From positions 372,001-436,000 of the forward strand of contig NZ_BAAAFQ010000001.1 in assembly GCF_039523615.1 (NCBI RefSeq): a DNA stretch of 64,000 nt. Reading direction: 5' to 3'. The DNA comes from Psychrosphaera haliotis (GTDB lineage: Bacteria > Pseudomonadota > Gammaproteobacteria > Enterobacterales > Alteromonadaceae). Every line of letters begins with the position of its first letter. Position 1 is the stretch's first letter. This document shows, piece by piece, positions 52,018 through 61,187 of the stretch. The position numbers and the translations under genes are program-made. The notes below the pieces were generated by a model, which was given only the letters and a program-made list of their open reading frames with translations, was not told the origin of the DNA and searched no databases.

Positions 52018-54825
52018 TTATTTAATCGTTAATGCGTCGTTGACCAACGCTTGTTGTTCTTTAGCATGGACAGAAGCATAACCTACGGCTGGAGAAGCTG
52101 ATGCTACTCGACCTGCATAAGTTAGGTTTGCGCCCGATGGAATTGAATTCCAGAAATGGTGTTGACTACAATACCAAGCACCTTGGTTTTGTGGTTCTTC
52201 CTGACACCATACAAAATCTTTAACATGGCTATACTGCTCAATAACCTTGTCCATCTCTTCATGAGGGAATGGATAAAGCTGTTCAACACGAACAATTGCC
52301 ACATCGTTTTGCTCATTCTTACGACGTTGCTCAAGCAAATCGTAATAAACTTTACCTGAACAAAATACCACTCTCTTAACATCTTTAGGCACAATATCAT
52401 CTATCTCGCCAATAATGTTTTGATAAGTGCCTTCCGCTAGTTCTTCCATAGTAGAAACAGCTAAAGGATGACGTAACAATGATTTAGGAGTCATAACAAT
52501 CAACGGTCGACGCATAGGTCTGATTGATTGACGACGGATCATGTTAAATACTTGAGCTGGTGTAGTAGGTACACATACCTGCATATTGTGGTCAGCACAA
52601 AGTTGTAGGAATCTTTCAAGTCGAGCTGACGAGTGCTCAGGCCCTTGGCCTTCATACCCGTGCGGCAGTAACATAGTAAGTCCGCATAAACGTCCCCACT
52701 TTTGCTCACCTGAACTGATAAACTGATCGATTACAACCTGAGCTACGTTTGCAAAGTCACCAAACTGTGCTTCCCAAATTACTAGTGAATCTGGTTCTGC
52801 AGTGGCATAGCCATACTCAAATGCTAATACACCCACTTCTGATAATACGGCGTCATAAATCTCAAAGCGACCTTGGTCTTCTTTTACATTTTCTAACGGT
52901 GTATAAGTAGAAGCGTCTTCTTGGTTATGTAATACAGCATGACGGTGGAAGAAAGTACCACGGCCAGAATCTTGACCTGTAAGGCGGATGTTTGTGCCTC
53001 GGTCTACGATATCAGCATAAGCTAGTGTTTCTGCAAAACCCCAGTCTAGTTTTTTATCGCCATTAAGCATCTTAATACGTTCGTCGTATTGTTTTTTAAC
53101 ACGCGAATGTAATTTGTGGCTTTCAGGGTAGCTAGTAATCTTCGCACCTAGGTCTTTCAACTTTTCAAGTTCAATTGACTTGGCATAGTCAATATCCCAA
53201 TCATGACCTAAGTAAGGCGCCCAATCAGCAGAATGCTGTGTCATAGGACGCTTTTCTTCTACCGTACACTCACCTTTATCTAGGATAGCTCGATAGTCAT
53301 CCATTAACCCTTTCACTTCGTCATCAGAGATGGCATTTTCGCCTTTCAACTGTTCAACATATAAAGCTCTAGGTACTGGATGCTTTTTAACTTTTTTATA
53401 CATAAGAGGCTGAGTTGCGCTTGGCTCATCTGCTTCGTTATGACCATGACGTCGGTAACAAACTAAGTCGATAACAACATCACGGTTAAATTTATTGCGA
53501 TAATCAACGGCTATTTGAGAAACCAACGCAACTGCTTCAGGATCATCAGAATTAACATGAAGAATTGGCGCCTGAACCATTTTAGCAATGTCAGTACAAT
53601 ACTCAGTTGAGCGAGTATCTTCACTGTTTGATGTTGTAAAGCCAACTTGGTTATTTACAACAATACGAATGGTTCCGCCTACTTTATACGCTCTAGTTTG
53701 AGACATATTAAAGGTTTCTTGCACCACGCCCTGACCTGCGATTGCAGAGTCACCGTGAACGGTAATAGGCAATGCCTTTAAACCAGTTTCACAACCTCGA
53801 CGGTCAAGACGAGCCCTTACAGAACCCATAACAACCGGGTTAACAATCTCTAAGTGAGACGGGTTGAAGGCAAGTGCTAAGTGAACATTGCCACCTGCAG
53901 TTTCAAAATCTGACGAATAGCCTTGGTGATATTTAACGTCACCCGCTGTAAGATTTGGGTCTACTTTGCCGCCAAACTCTTCAAATAATTCACCCGCTTT
54001 TTTACCAAGAACATTCACAAGAACGTTAAGTCTGCCTCGATGGGCCATACCAATAACGACTTCTTTTTGACCTTGTTCACCAGCTGCGTGAATAATTTCT
54101 TTAATCATCGGAATTAGCGCATCACCGCCTTCCAATGAAAAGCGTTTAGCGCCAGGAAATTTAGCACCTAAATACTTTTCTAAACCATCTGCGGCTACTA
54201 GGCCTTTTAGAATACGAGTCTTAATTTCTTTGGAGAAAGATGGTTTACTTTTAATTGATTCAAGCTTTCCTTGAATCCAACGTTTCTCATCTGTGTCCGT
54301 TATGTGCATATACTCTGCACCAATAGAACCACAGTAAGTTTGTTGAAGTGCTTGGTAAAGATCGCCTAGAGGCATTTTATCTTTACCTACAGCAAAAGAA
54401 CCAACATTAAACTCTTTAGACTTATCAACATCCGCTAAATCGTGGTGTTCAAGAGACAGTTCTCGAACCTTCTCTCTATCCCAAATGCCTAATGGATCGA
54501 GATTAGCGTTTTGGTGACCTCTAAAGCGAAACGCGTTGATTAGCTGTAACACTTTTACTTGTTTTTCATCAGCTTGATCTGCCGCAGAAACCGCGACGCG
54601 ATCTTTGGTTTTGGCAAGCTGAGCAAATAAGTCACGAACTTCTGAATGCTTTGTTTCAACCGACACGCCTTGAACTTTTGGCAGTTGATCAAAAATTTCA
54701 CGCCATTCATCACCAACTGACGTTGCATCATCTAAGTACAGTTCATACATCTGCTCAACATATACCATGCTGTTAGCTGATAAGTGTGAACTATCTAGCC
54801 AAGTTTGCATAACACCTTCGTGCAT
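52018..54825 (-). CDS. sucA: 2-oxoglutarate dehydrogenase E1 component
   Basis: A 935-residue thiamine-diphosphate enzyme that decarboxylates 2-oxoglutarate and succinylates the lipoyl group of SucB. The N-terminal SucB-contact region starts QTWLDSSHLSANSMVYVEQM. Thiamine-site motifs include VVIGMAHRGRLNVLVNVLGK and NPSHLEIVNPVVMGSVRARL. DLVCYRRHGHNEADEPSATQ and HGYEGQGPEHSSARLERFLQ are also family hallmarks. The ATG at 54825 has AAGGA about 11 bases upstream; Met6 is a possible alternative with GAAGG at closer spacing. It follows sdhB after a terminator-like hairpin. Confidence 0.97.
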   Translation of the reverse strand: MHEGVMQTWLDSSHLSANSMVYVEQMYELYLDDATSVGDEWREIFDQLPKVQGVSVETKHSEVRDLFAQLAKTKDRVAVSAADQADEKQVKVLQLINAFRFRGHQNANLDPLGIWDREKVRELSLEHHDLADVDKSKEFNVGSFAVGKDKMPLGDLYQALQQTYCGSIGAEYMHITDTDEKRWIQGKLESIKSKPSFSKEIKTRILKGLVAADGLEKYLGAKFPGAKRFSLEGGDALIPMIKEIIHAAGEQGQKEVVIGMAHRGRLNVLVNVLGKKAGELFEEFGGKVDPNLTAGDVKYHQGYSSDFETAGGNVHLALAFNPSHLEIVNPVVMGSVRARLDRRGCETGLKALPITVHGDSAIAGQGVVQETFNMSQTRAYKVGGTIRIVVNNQVGFTTSNSEDTRSTEYCTDIAKMVQAPILHVNSDDPEAVALVSQIAVDYRNKFNRDVVIDLVCYRRHGHNEADEPSATQPLMYKKVKKHPVPRALYVEQLKGENAISDDEVKGLMDDYRAILDKGECTVEEKRPMTQHSADWAPYLGHDWDIDYAKSIELEKLKDLGAKITSYPESHKLHSRVKKQYDERIKMLNGDKKLDWGFAETLAYADIVDRGTNIRLTGQDSGRGTFFHRHAVLHNQEDASTYTPLENVKEDQGRFEIYDAVLSEVGVLAFEYGYATAEPDSLVIWEAQFGDFANVAQVVIDQFISSGEQKWGRLCGLTMLLPHGYEGQGPEHSSARLERFLQLCADHNMQVCVPTTPAQVFNMIRRQSIRPMRRPLIVMTPKSLLRHPLAVSTMEELAEGTYQNIIGEIDDIVPKDVKRVVFCSGKVYYDLLEQRRKNEQNDVAIVRVEQLYPFPHEEMDKVIEQYSHVKDFVWCQEEPQNQGAWYCSQHHFWNSIPSGANLTYAGRVASASPAVGYASVHAKEQQALVNDALTIK

Positions 54826-54881
54826 TAGATATATATCCTTGTAAGTCTTAACGACTTTTTATTACAAAAATTAAAATAAAA

Positions 54882-54913
54882 AAGAGCCCTTCCAAGTAAA
54901 TGGAACGACTCTT
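54882..54913 (-). terminator. hairpin with T-run between sdhB and sucA
   Basis: On the minus strand AAGAG..TTCCA pairs with TGGAA..CTCTT, with a small internal mismatch and a six-base loop, followed by a T6 tract. It lies 38 bases after sdhB and about 57 before sucA. It is a plausible partial terminator that lowers suc relative to sdh transcription. Confidence 0.7.
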
Positions 54914-54950
54914 AGTGTTTAAAGTATAACCGCTGGACACTCTGCCAAGA

Positions 54951-55664
54951 TTAGACTGACCTCTGCAACAACATTGATTTAATATGACCAATCGCTTTTG
55001 TTGGGTTTAAACCTTTAGGACAAACATTAACGCAGTTCATGATACCGTGGCATCTGAATACACTAAATGCATCATCCAAATCGGCTAAACGCTCGTCCGT
55101 TGCAGTATCACGGCTGTCGATTAAGAATCGATAAGCGTGTAACAAACCTGCAGGTCCGATAAATTTATCTGGGTTCCACCAGAACGATGGGCATGAAGTT
55201 GAACAACATGCACATAAAATACATTCATATAATCCGTCTAACTTGTCACGCTCTTCAATAGATTGAAGGTGTTCACGCGCAGGCGGTTGTTTATCATCGT
55301 TAATTAGGAACGGCTTAACTTTCTCGTATTGAGTGTAGAACTGAGTCATGTCAATTACAAGGTCACGTACTACAGGTAAACCAGGTAATGGACGAACTAC
55401 AATAGTTCCTTTACCTAAAGCTGAAAGTGGCGTGATACAAGCCAAACCATTTTTGCCATTCATGTTCATGCCATCAGAGCCACAAACACCTTCACGACAA
55501 GAACGACGATAAGCTAACGTTGGATCCTGCTCTTTTAATAAATTAAGAGCATCTAAAACCATCATGTCCTGACCTTCTTCAACTTCAAGTTGATAGTCTT
55601 TCATGTATGGTGCGTCATCAACGTCAGGGTTATAACGGTATACTGAGAAATTCAAAGTTTTCAT
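54951..55664 (-). CDS. sdhB: succinate dehydrogenase iron-sulfur subunit
   Basis: A 237-residue subunit that carries electrons from FAD in SdhA to quinone. The [2Fe-2S] ligands are in RRSCREGVCGSDGMNMNGKN with the following Cys. The [4Fe-4S] and [3Fe-4S] ligands are in CILCACCSTSCPSFWW and CHGIMNCVNVCPKGLNP. It starts MKTLNFSVYRYNPDVDDAPY and matches the E. coli length (238). It lies 18 bases after sdhA. Confidence 0.97.
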   Translation of the reverse strand: MKTLNFSVYRYNPDVDDAPYMKDYQLEVEEGQDMMVLDALNLLKEQDPTLAYRRSCREGVCGSDGMNMNGKNGLACITPLSALGKGTIVVRPLPGLPVVRDLVIDMTQFYTQYEKVKPFLINDDKQPPAREHLQSIEERDKLDGLYECILCACCSTSCPSFWWNPDKFIGPAGLLHAYRFLIDSRDTATDERLADLDDAFSVFRCHGIMNCVNVCPKGLNPTKAIGHIKSMLLQRSV

Positions 55665-55682
55665 AATTCGTTATTTACCTTA

Positions 55683-57449
55683 TTAATAAGTTCGCGCTTT
55701 AGGCGGGAACGCTTCGCGGTATTTTGGTGACATATTAACATCACGCTTGCTCATTTCTTCAGAGTTTGGATCATAAACGCTGTGACATAACCAGTTTTCA
55801 TCATCACGGTCTAAGAAATCTTCACGGCTGTGAGCACCACGGCTTTCTGTACGGAAGTTAGCGGCAACAGCTGTTGCGTAAGCAGTTTCCATTAAGTTAT
55901 CTAACTCTAAACATTCAATACGCTGTGTATTAAACTCGCTAGAATTATCAGAAAGTTTCGCATGTTTTAAACGTTCACGAATTTCTTTAAGTTCAGCTAG
56001 ACCTTGTGCCATCGCTTTACCTTCACGGAATACCGAGAAGTTAAGTTGCATACAGCTCTGTAGATCTTTCTTAATTTGTACTGGGTCTTCACCGTCTTTG
56101 TTGTTTTCCCAACGGTTGTAACGTTCTAGAGCTGCGTTAATATCGTCTTCAGAAACGTCAGTTGCGCCTTTACCTTCACCTAGATATTTTTCTAGGTATT
56201 GGCCTGCAGCACGTCCGAATACAACTAAATCAAGCAGTGAGTTACCGCCTAAGCGGTTTGCACCATGAACAGATACACATGCAATTTCACCAACAGCAAA
56301 TAGACCTTCAACTTCTTTAAATGAGCCATCTTCTGCTTTAGTTAAAGCTTGACCATTTACGTTAGTTGGTACACCACCCATCATATAGTGACAAGTTGGG
56401 ATTACTGGAATTGGTTCATCTGCAGGATGTACGTGTGCAAATGTTTTAGATAATTCACAAACACCTGGAAGACGCGATTCGAGCGTTTCACGACCTAAAT
56501 GGTCTAGCTTCAACTTAAGATGTGGACCTTGAGGACCATCACAGCCACGACCTTCACGAATTTCAGTCATCATTGAACGTGCAACAACGTCACGAGACGC
56601 TAGGTCTTTCGCGTTTGGTGCGTAACGTTCCATGAAGCGTTCGCCATCTTTATTTAACAGATAACCACCTTCACCACGACAACCTTCTGTTACCAATGTA
56701 CCTGCACCAGCTATACCCGTTGGGTGGAACTGCCACATTTCCATATCTTGTAACGCAACACCGGCACGAACTGCCATACCAACACCGTCACCAGTATTAA
56801 TATGTGCATTAGTAGTTGAAGCATAAATACGGCCTGCTCCACCTGTTGCTAGAACAGTTGCGCGAGCTTTGAAGAAAACAACTTCGCCGCTTTCAATATC
56901 TATCGCGGTACAACCTACAATCGCACCATCTTGATTTTTAACTAAATCAAGTGCGTACCATTCGCTGTAAACGGTTGTTTTATTTTTAACATTTTGTTGA
57001 TACAACAAATGTAATAATGCATGTCCAGTACGGTCAGCAGCAGCGGCAGTACGAGCAGCTTGCTCTCCACCGAAGTTTTTAGACTGGCCACCAAATGGAC
57101 GTTGATAAACAGTACCGTCTTCGAAGCGAGAGAAAGGTAAACCTTTGTTTTCCATTTCTAAGATTGCTTCTGGGCCTGTTTTACACATGTATTCAATTGC
57201 ATCTTGATCACCGATAAAGTCTGAGCCTTTAACAGTGTCATACATGTGGTATTCCCAGTTATCTTCGTGCGCATTACCTAATGCAACTGTAATTCCGCCT
57301 TGAGCAGAAACAGTATGAGAACGAGTTGGGAACACTTTAGAGATCAAGGCACATGACTGCCCTGATTCAGAAATTTGCAATGCGGCACGCATACCCGCGC
57401 CACCTGCACCGATTACTACGGCATCAAATTCTCTTACAGAAATACTCAC
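55683..57449 (-). CDS. sdhA: succinate dehydrogenase flavoprotein subunit
   Basis: A 588-residue flavoprotein (E. coli: 588), oxidising succinate to fumarate on the cytoplasmic face of the inner membrane. FAD binding is shown by FDAVVIGAGGAGMRAALQIS, the covalent-flavin His in TRSHTVSAQGGITVALG, and HGANRLGGNSLLDLVVFGRA. HPTGIAGAGTLVTEGCRGEG is in the substrate site. I place the start at the GTG at 57449 (MSISVREFDAV), which matches homologues and overlaps the sdhD stop as TAGTG, rather than the ATG four codons upstream. Confidence 0.97.
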   Translation of the reverse strand: MSISVREFDAVVIGAGGAGMRAALQISESGQSCALISKVFPTRSHTVSAQGGITVALGNAHEDNWEYHMYDTVKGSDFIGDQDAIEYMCKTGPEAILEMENKGLPFSRFEDGTVYQRPFGGQSKNFGGEQAARTAAAADRTGHALLHLLYQQNVKNKTTVYSEWYALDLVKNQDGAIVGCTAIDIESGEVVFFKARATVLATGGAGRIYASTTNAHINTGDGVGMAVRAGVALQDMEMWQFHPTGIAGAGTLVTEGCRGEGGYLLNKDGERFMERYAPNAKDLASRDVVARSMMTEIREGRGCDGPQGPHLKLKLDHLGRETLESRLPGVCELSKTFAHVHPADEPIPVIPTCHYMMGGVPTNVNGQALTKAEDGSFKEVEGLFAVGEIACVSVHGANRLGGNSLLDLVVFGRAAGQYLEKYLGEGKGATDVSEDDINAALERYNRWENNKDGEDPVQIKKDLQSCMQLNFSVFREGKAMAQGLAELKEIRERLKHAKLSDNSSEFNTQRIECLELDNLMETAYATAVAANFRTESRGAHSREDFLDRDDENWLCHSVYDPNSEEMSKRDVNMSPKYREAFPPKARTY

Positions 57450-57796
57450 TACACACCCCACAAAATAAATAGACCGGCAACAACGTAAGCCAAACCTATA
57501 GTATTAAGAATAAAGCTTAACACTACGCGAACTGTCGCATTCTTCACATAATCTGTTAGCACTTGCCACAAACCAATGCGAGTATGAACCCAAATACATA
57601 GCAAAGTAATAAATGTGAATATCTTCATGCCTAAATTGGCAAATAAACCAGACCATATGTCATAAGTCATCTCTGGTGTCGATAAAAACACATATAAAAT
57701 AAAGAACGTGTAAGCTGTCATCAGTAACGCAGTAGCGCGCAACGATACGTAATCTTGTACACCGTCTCTTTTTAAAGAAGCTTGATTGATTACCAT
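57449..57796 (-). CDS. sdhD: succinate dehydrogenase membrane anchor subunit SdhD
   Basis: A 115-residue membrane protein, the same length as E. coli SdhD, with three membrane helices (ATALLMTAYTFFILYVFL, LGMKIFTFITLLCIWVHTRI and VLSFILNTIGLAYVVAGLFI). HTRIGLWQVLTDYVKN carries the heme-side motif of the family. The ATG at 57796 (MVINQASLKRDGVQDY) has GGAG at 7 bases and fits homologues; upstream in-frame Met codons would overlap sdhC more deeply. Its start overlaps the sdhC stop by 7 bases. Confidence 0.95.
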   Translation of the reverse strand: MVINQASLKRDGVQDYVSLRATALLMTAYTFFILYVFLSTPEMTYDIWSGLFANLGMKIFTFITLLCIWVHTRIGLWQVLTDYVKNATVRVVLSFILNTIGLAYVVAGLFILWGV

Positions 57797-58164
57797 ATCC
57801 ATACTCCAGCTAATATTACTGTTACAATCCAAATAGCAATCGCCAATTTGGCACTTAGGTTACCTGACTCCAACTCTTCCCAGTGTCCCATATCCATTAC
57901 TAAGTGACGTAAGCCACCAATAATATGGTAAGAAAGTGCTGCCAATGTACCAATCGCAATAATCTTACCGATTACGCCTTGCATTAGCTCTTTAGCTAAT
58001 TCAAAACCTTCAGCAGATTGAAGAGAAATGGCCCAAACTACGATAACGAAGATCAGAGCGAAGAACATTGCTACACCAGTTACACGGTGAAGAATTGACG
58101 CATTCGCCGTAGCTGGCATTGAAATGGTAGTCAGATCTAGATTTACAGGTCTTTGTTTTTTCAC
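57790..58164 (-). CDS. sdhC: succinate dehydrogenase cytochrome b556 subunit SdhC
   Basis: A 124-residue membrane subunit with three helices. It begins KKQRPVNLDLTTISMPATAN and continues ASILHRVTGVAMFFALIF, which contains the quinone-site Ser/Arg region. AALSYHIIGGLRHLVMDMGH holds the heme-ligand His. The start is a GTG at 58164; the upstream ATG runs directly into a stop. It is the first gene of the minus-strand TCA cluster, about 130 bases downstream of the proposed promoter. Confidence 0.95.
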   Translation of the reverse strand: MKKQRPVNLDLTTISMPATANASILHRVTGVAMFFALIFVIVVWAISLQSAEGFELAKELMQGVIGKIIAIGTLAALSYHIIGGLRHLVMDMGHWEELESGNLSAKLAIAIWIVTVILAGVWIW

Positions 58165-58273
58165 GATTACATGCCTATCAGAGCTGTTTATTTATAGAGT
58201 ATACCGTTGAAGTACACCAATGGTTTTGTCGAGCTTGAAATTTTTTAATTATTCTAAATAAAGCTCAATAACA

Positions 58274-58296
58274 GTACCTGCATACGAGTGCAGTAC
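58274..58296. promoter_or_regulatory. palindrome at the predicted sdhC transcription start
   Basis: GTACCTGCA (58274-58282) and TGCAGTAC (58289-58296) form an imperfect inverted repeat around TACGAG. It is positioned at or just after the start expected from the adjacent promoter. It could be a repressor operator or a 5-prime mRNA stem. The nearby CTGCAT/ATGCAG pairs add to the symmetry. Confidence 0.45.
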
Positions 58297-58300
58297 ATGC

Positions 58301-58329
58301 AGTATATATAGCGATTTCAGATATATCAA
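58301..58329 (-). promoter_or_regulatory. candidate sigma70 promoter for sdhCDAB-sucABCD
   Basis: On the minus strand TTGATA (58329-58324) and TATACT (58306-58301) are separated by exactly 17 bases. Each hexamer matches consensus at five of six positions. The predicted start near 58294 leaves a leader of about 130 bases before sdhC. Confidence 0.7.
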
Positions 58330-58417
58330 TTTCTGTTTAAATTTAACGTGTTAAAGCGCAATAATTATACACCTCATTTGAAGTAGTGAATAATAATTGA
58401 ACATTTGTGCAATAAAA

Positions 58418-58448
58418 TTGACTTTTTACTCTACTTTAGAGTTACAAT
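58418..58448 (+). promoter_or_regulatory. candidate sigma70 promoter for gltA
   Basis: TTGACT (58418-58423) and TACAAT (58443-58448) match consensus at five of six positions each, but the spacer is 19 bases, longer than ideal. It lies about 100 bases before gltA. The rest of the 380-base sdhC-gltA gap is AT-rich with no other feature I can support. Confidence 0.5.
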
Positions 58449-58545
58449 GGCGTGATTTTTTTAATGACTTATTTAATTATTTCATTTTCTTCTATACTGA
58501 TGACTATGATTAATTAAAACAACTACATATTCGAGGAGAACATGC

Positions 58546-59832
58546 ATGGCAGATAAAAAGGCCACAGTTCAAGTCACTGGACAAGAACCATTTGATTTAC
58601 CAATAATGTCAGGCACTGCGGGTAACGACGTAATAGACGTTCGTACTTTAGGCGCTCAAGGCGTATTTACATATGATCCGGGTTTTTTGGCCACTGCTTC
58701 ATGTCAATCAGAGATTACTTTCATTGATGGCGGTAAAGGCGTTTTATTACACCGCGGTTATCCAATTGAGCAACTAGCTAACGACTCTTCTTATTTAGAG
58801 TTATGCTACTTGTTGTTGCACGGAGAGTTACCATCTTCTGAGAAACTTGAAGAATTTGAAGAAACAATTACTCATCACACTATGGTGCATGAGAAAATTG
58901 CAAACTTCTTCCACGGTTTTGTTGTTGATGCTCACCCAATGGCGATGCTTTGTGGTGTTGTAGGTGCATTATCGAGCTTCTATCATGATGACTTAAGCAT
59001 TACAGACCCTGCTCAGCGTAAGCGTAGCGCTTACCGTTTAGTTGCTAAATTGCCAACTATTGCGGCGATGGCTTACAAATACAGCATCGGCCAACCTTTT
59101 GTTTACCCGAAAAACAAACTGTCTTACTCAGAAAACTTCTTACATATGATGTTCTCTGTTCCTGCAGAAGACTACGAAGTAAATCCAATTATTGCTAAAG
59201 CGATGGATAAAATATTCATGCTTCATGCAGACCATGAGCAAAACGCGTCTACTTCTACAGTGCGTTTAGCAGGTTCATCTGGCGCAAATCCATATGCATG
59301 TATTGCTGCTGGTATTGCATCTTTATGGGGCCCTGCACACGGCGGCGCAAACGAAGCTTGTTTAACTATGCTTCAACAGATTGGTTCAGTTGATAGAATC
59401 CCTGAGTTTGTTGCAAAAGCAAAAGATAAAGCGGATCCGTTCCGTCTTATGGGCTTTGGTCACCGTGTTTACAAAAACTTCGACCCACGCGCTAAAGTAA
59501 TGCGTGAAACGTGTCACGAAGTTTTAACTGCATTAAAAATTAACGACCCACTACTAGATGTTGCTATGGAACTAGAGCGTATTGCTCTAGAAGACCCATA
59601 CTTCGTTGAAAAGAAACTATACCCAAATGTAGACTTCTACTCAGGTATTATTCTTAAAGCGATTGGTATTCCAACAAGCATGTTTACAGTAATATTTGCT
59701 ATGTCTCGTACTGTTGGCTGGATAAGCCACTGGGACGAAATGTTAAGCGAAAAAGGTCAGAAGATTGGTCGTCCTCGTCAATTGTATACTGGTCCTGCTA
59801 AGCGTGACTACGTAACTGTTGATAAACGATAA
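58546..59832 (+). CDS. gltA: citrate synthase
   Basis: A 428-residue type II (hexameric) citrate synthase, condensing oxaloacetate with acetyl-CoA. The catalytic segments are LHADHEQNASTSTVRL, GPAHGGANEACLTML and MGFGHRVYKNFDPRAKVMRE. A GAGGAG site precedes the ATG at 58546; an out-of-frame ATG four bases earlier is ignored. The N-terminal domain typical of NADH-regulated Gram-negative enzymes is present (residues 1-60). It is divergent from sdhC, as in many gammaproteobacteria. Confidence 0.97.
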   Translation: MADKKATVQVTGQEPFDLPIMSGTAGNDVIDVRTLGAQGVFTYDPGFLATASCQSEITFIDGGKGVLLHRGYPIEQLANDSSYLELCYLLLHGELPSSEKLEEFEETITHHTMVHEKIANFFHGFVVDAHPMAMLCGVVGALSSFYHDDLSITDPAQRKRSAYRLVAKLPTIAAMAYKYSIGQPFVYPKNKLSYSENFLHMMFSVPAEDYEVNPIIAKAMDKIFMLHADHEQNASTSTVRLAGSSGANPYACIAAGIASLWGPAHGGANEACLTMLQQIGSVDRIPEFVAKAKDKADPFRLMGFGHRVYKNFDPRAKVMRETCHEVLTALKINDPLLDVAMELERIALEDPYFVEKKLYPNVDFYSGIILKAIGIPTSMFTVIFAMSRTVGWISHWDEMLSEKGQKIGRPRQLYTGPAKRDYVTVDKR

Positions 59833-59847
59833 CTCTAGTTATTAATT

Positions 59848-59875
59848 AAAAAGCAGCCACTTGGCTGCTTTTTTT
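59848..59875 (+). terminator. rho-independent terminator after gltA
   Basis: AAAAAGCAGCC, ACTT, GGCTGCTTTTTTT form an 11-bp stem with a T-run, 16 bases after the stop codon. Confidence 0.92.
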
Positions 59876-60096
59876 ATGCCTAAAAATCAATTATATCTAG
59901 ACATTTACTTCCCACCAACTTAGCCAATATCACTAACTTTTAGTCAAATTTTTCAACTAATTAGTTTTTACATTAGAGAAAGAGTTAAAAAAATCGCACA
60001 AAATACGATAAAACATTGTTATATAACACTTTTAATAAATGGCATGACATATGCGATAGAGCCAGTAATAAATAGCATTAAAAATGGAATATAATA

Positions 60097-61176
60097 ATGA
60101 GCACTTATCACCTTCTTAAAAGACTGTCCTTTTACACCTTACTATCAATTTCTATTGTTTCTATACAAGCTTGTGAAGATGCAACCGCTTCTTCGGATAA
60201 CGCAGCGGAAAAAGAAGAGATTGTAAAGGTCCCCGTAGAAGCTGAGATAGCGTCAAGACAAGATATTGGTAGCTATTACGCTGCGAACGCGGTACTTGAA
60301 AGTAGAGCCGAGGCCGATGTTATTAGTAAGGTCCAAGGTTTAGTAGAAGAAGTTTATGTCGAAGAGGGAGATTTTGTAGAGAAAGGTCAACTCTTGGCAA
60401 AATTAGATTCATCTCGTTATGTACTAGCGTTGCAACAAAGAGAGGCTGACTTAGCGCAAGTAAAAAGTGAGTTACATCGTTTAAACTCCGCAAAAAATCA
60501 GTCGCTTATTAGCGCTGATGCTCTAGAAAAACTAGAGTGGCAGTACAAATCTCTACAAGCTTCAACTGATATTGCTACGTTAGACGTAAAAGAAACGGAA
60601 ATACTAGCCCCAATAAGCGGTTTTATATCTAATAGGTATGTAAAGGTTGGTAATTTAGTTCACCAATATCAGCATCAAAATCTTTTCAATATTGTTGCCC
60701 AAGACAAACTAGAAGGTGTTATTTATTTGCCTGAAGGTAGGTTACCAGAAGTCAAAAAGAATCAACCCGTTCAGCTTAAGTTACCTGCTATTGGCGCTCA
60801 GTCGTTTAACGCGCACATAAGTCGAATAAGTCCAGTTATTGATGCAAACAACGGTACATTCAAAGTGGTCGTTGAAGTTGTGAATTCAGATAACTTATTA
60901 AAACCAGGTATGTTTGCCGAAGTGAATATTCAACTAGGCCTTCATAGCAATGCTTTAGTGGCACCTTCACGCTCTGTCATTTCTATCGATAACAGTGATT
61001 ACGTTTATAAAATAATAGACGGTAAAGCCGTTAAAACAAAAATAGAAGCGGGCTATAGACACAGTGGCTTAGTGGAAGTTTTGTCTGGTGTTTCAGACGA
61101 AGACACATTGATTGTAGCTGGCCACAATAATTTGAAAAATGATGCATTAGTTTCAATTGTATCGGTTCAAGAGTAA
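60097..61176 (+). CDS. RND efflux periplasmic adaptor (membrane fusion protein)
   Basis: A 359-residue HlyD/AcrA-type protein. The N-terminal hydrophobic signal ends SIVSIQACEDA, a lipobox-like site at Cys26, although Gln at -2 is unusual. The biotinyl-lipoyl hairpin begins SKVQGLVEEVYVEEGDFVEK and closes with KETEILAPISGFISNRYVKV. A short coiled hairpin (LQQREADLAQVKSELHRLNS) lies between. The beta-barrel and membrane-proximal parts follow (LLKPGMFAEVNIQLG). It links the inner-membrane pump to an outer-membrane channel. The permease starts 11 bases downstream; no TolC gene is visible. Confidence 0.92.
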   Translation: MSTYHLLKRLSFYTLLSISIVSIQACEDATASSDNAAEKEEIVKVPVEAEIASRQDIGSYYAANAVLESRAEADVISKVQGLVEEVYVEEGDFVEKGQLLAKLDSSRYVLALQQREADLAQVKSELHRLNSAKNQSLISADALEKLEWQYKSLQASTDIATLDVKETEILAPISGFISNRYVKVGNLVHQYQHQNLFNIVAQDKLEGVIYLPEGRLPEVKKNQPVQLKLPAIGAQSFNAHISRISPVIDANNGTFKVVVEVVNSDNLLKPGMFAEVNIQLGLHSNALVAPSRSVISIDNSDYVYKIIDGKAVKTKIEAGYRHSGLVEVLSGVSDEDTLIVAGHNNLKNDALVSIVSVQE

Positions 61177-61187
61177 AAGGACAGACC

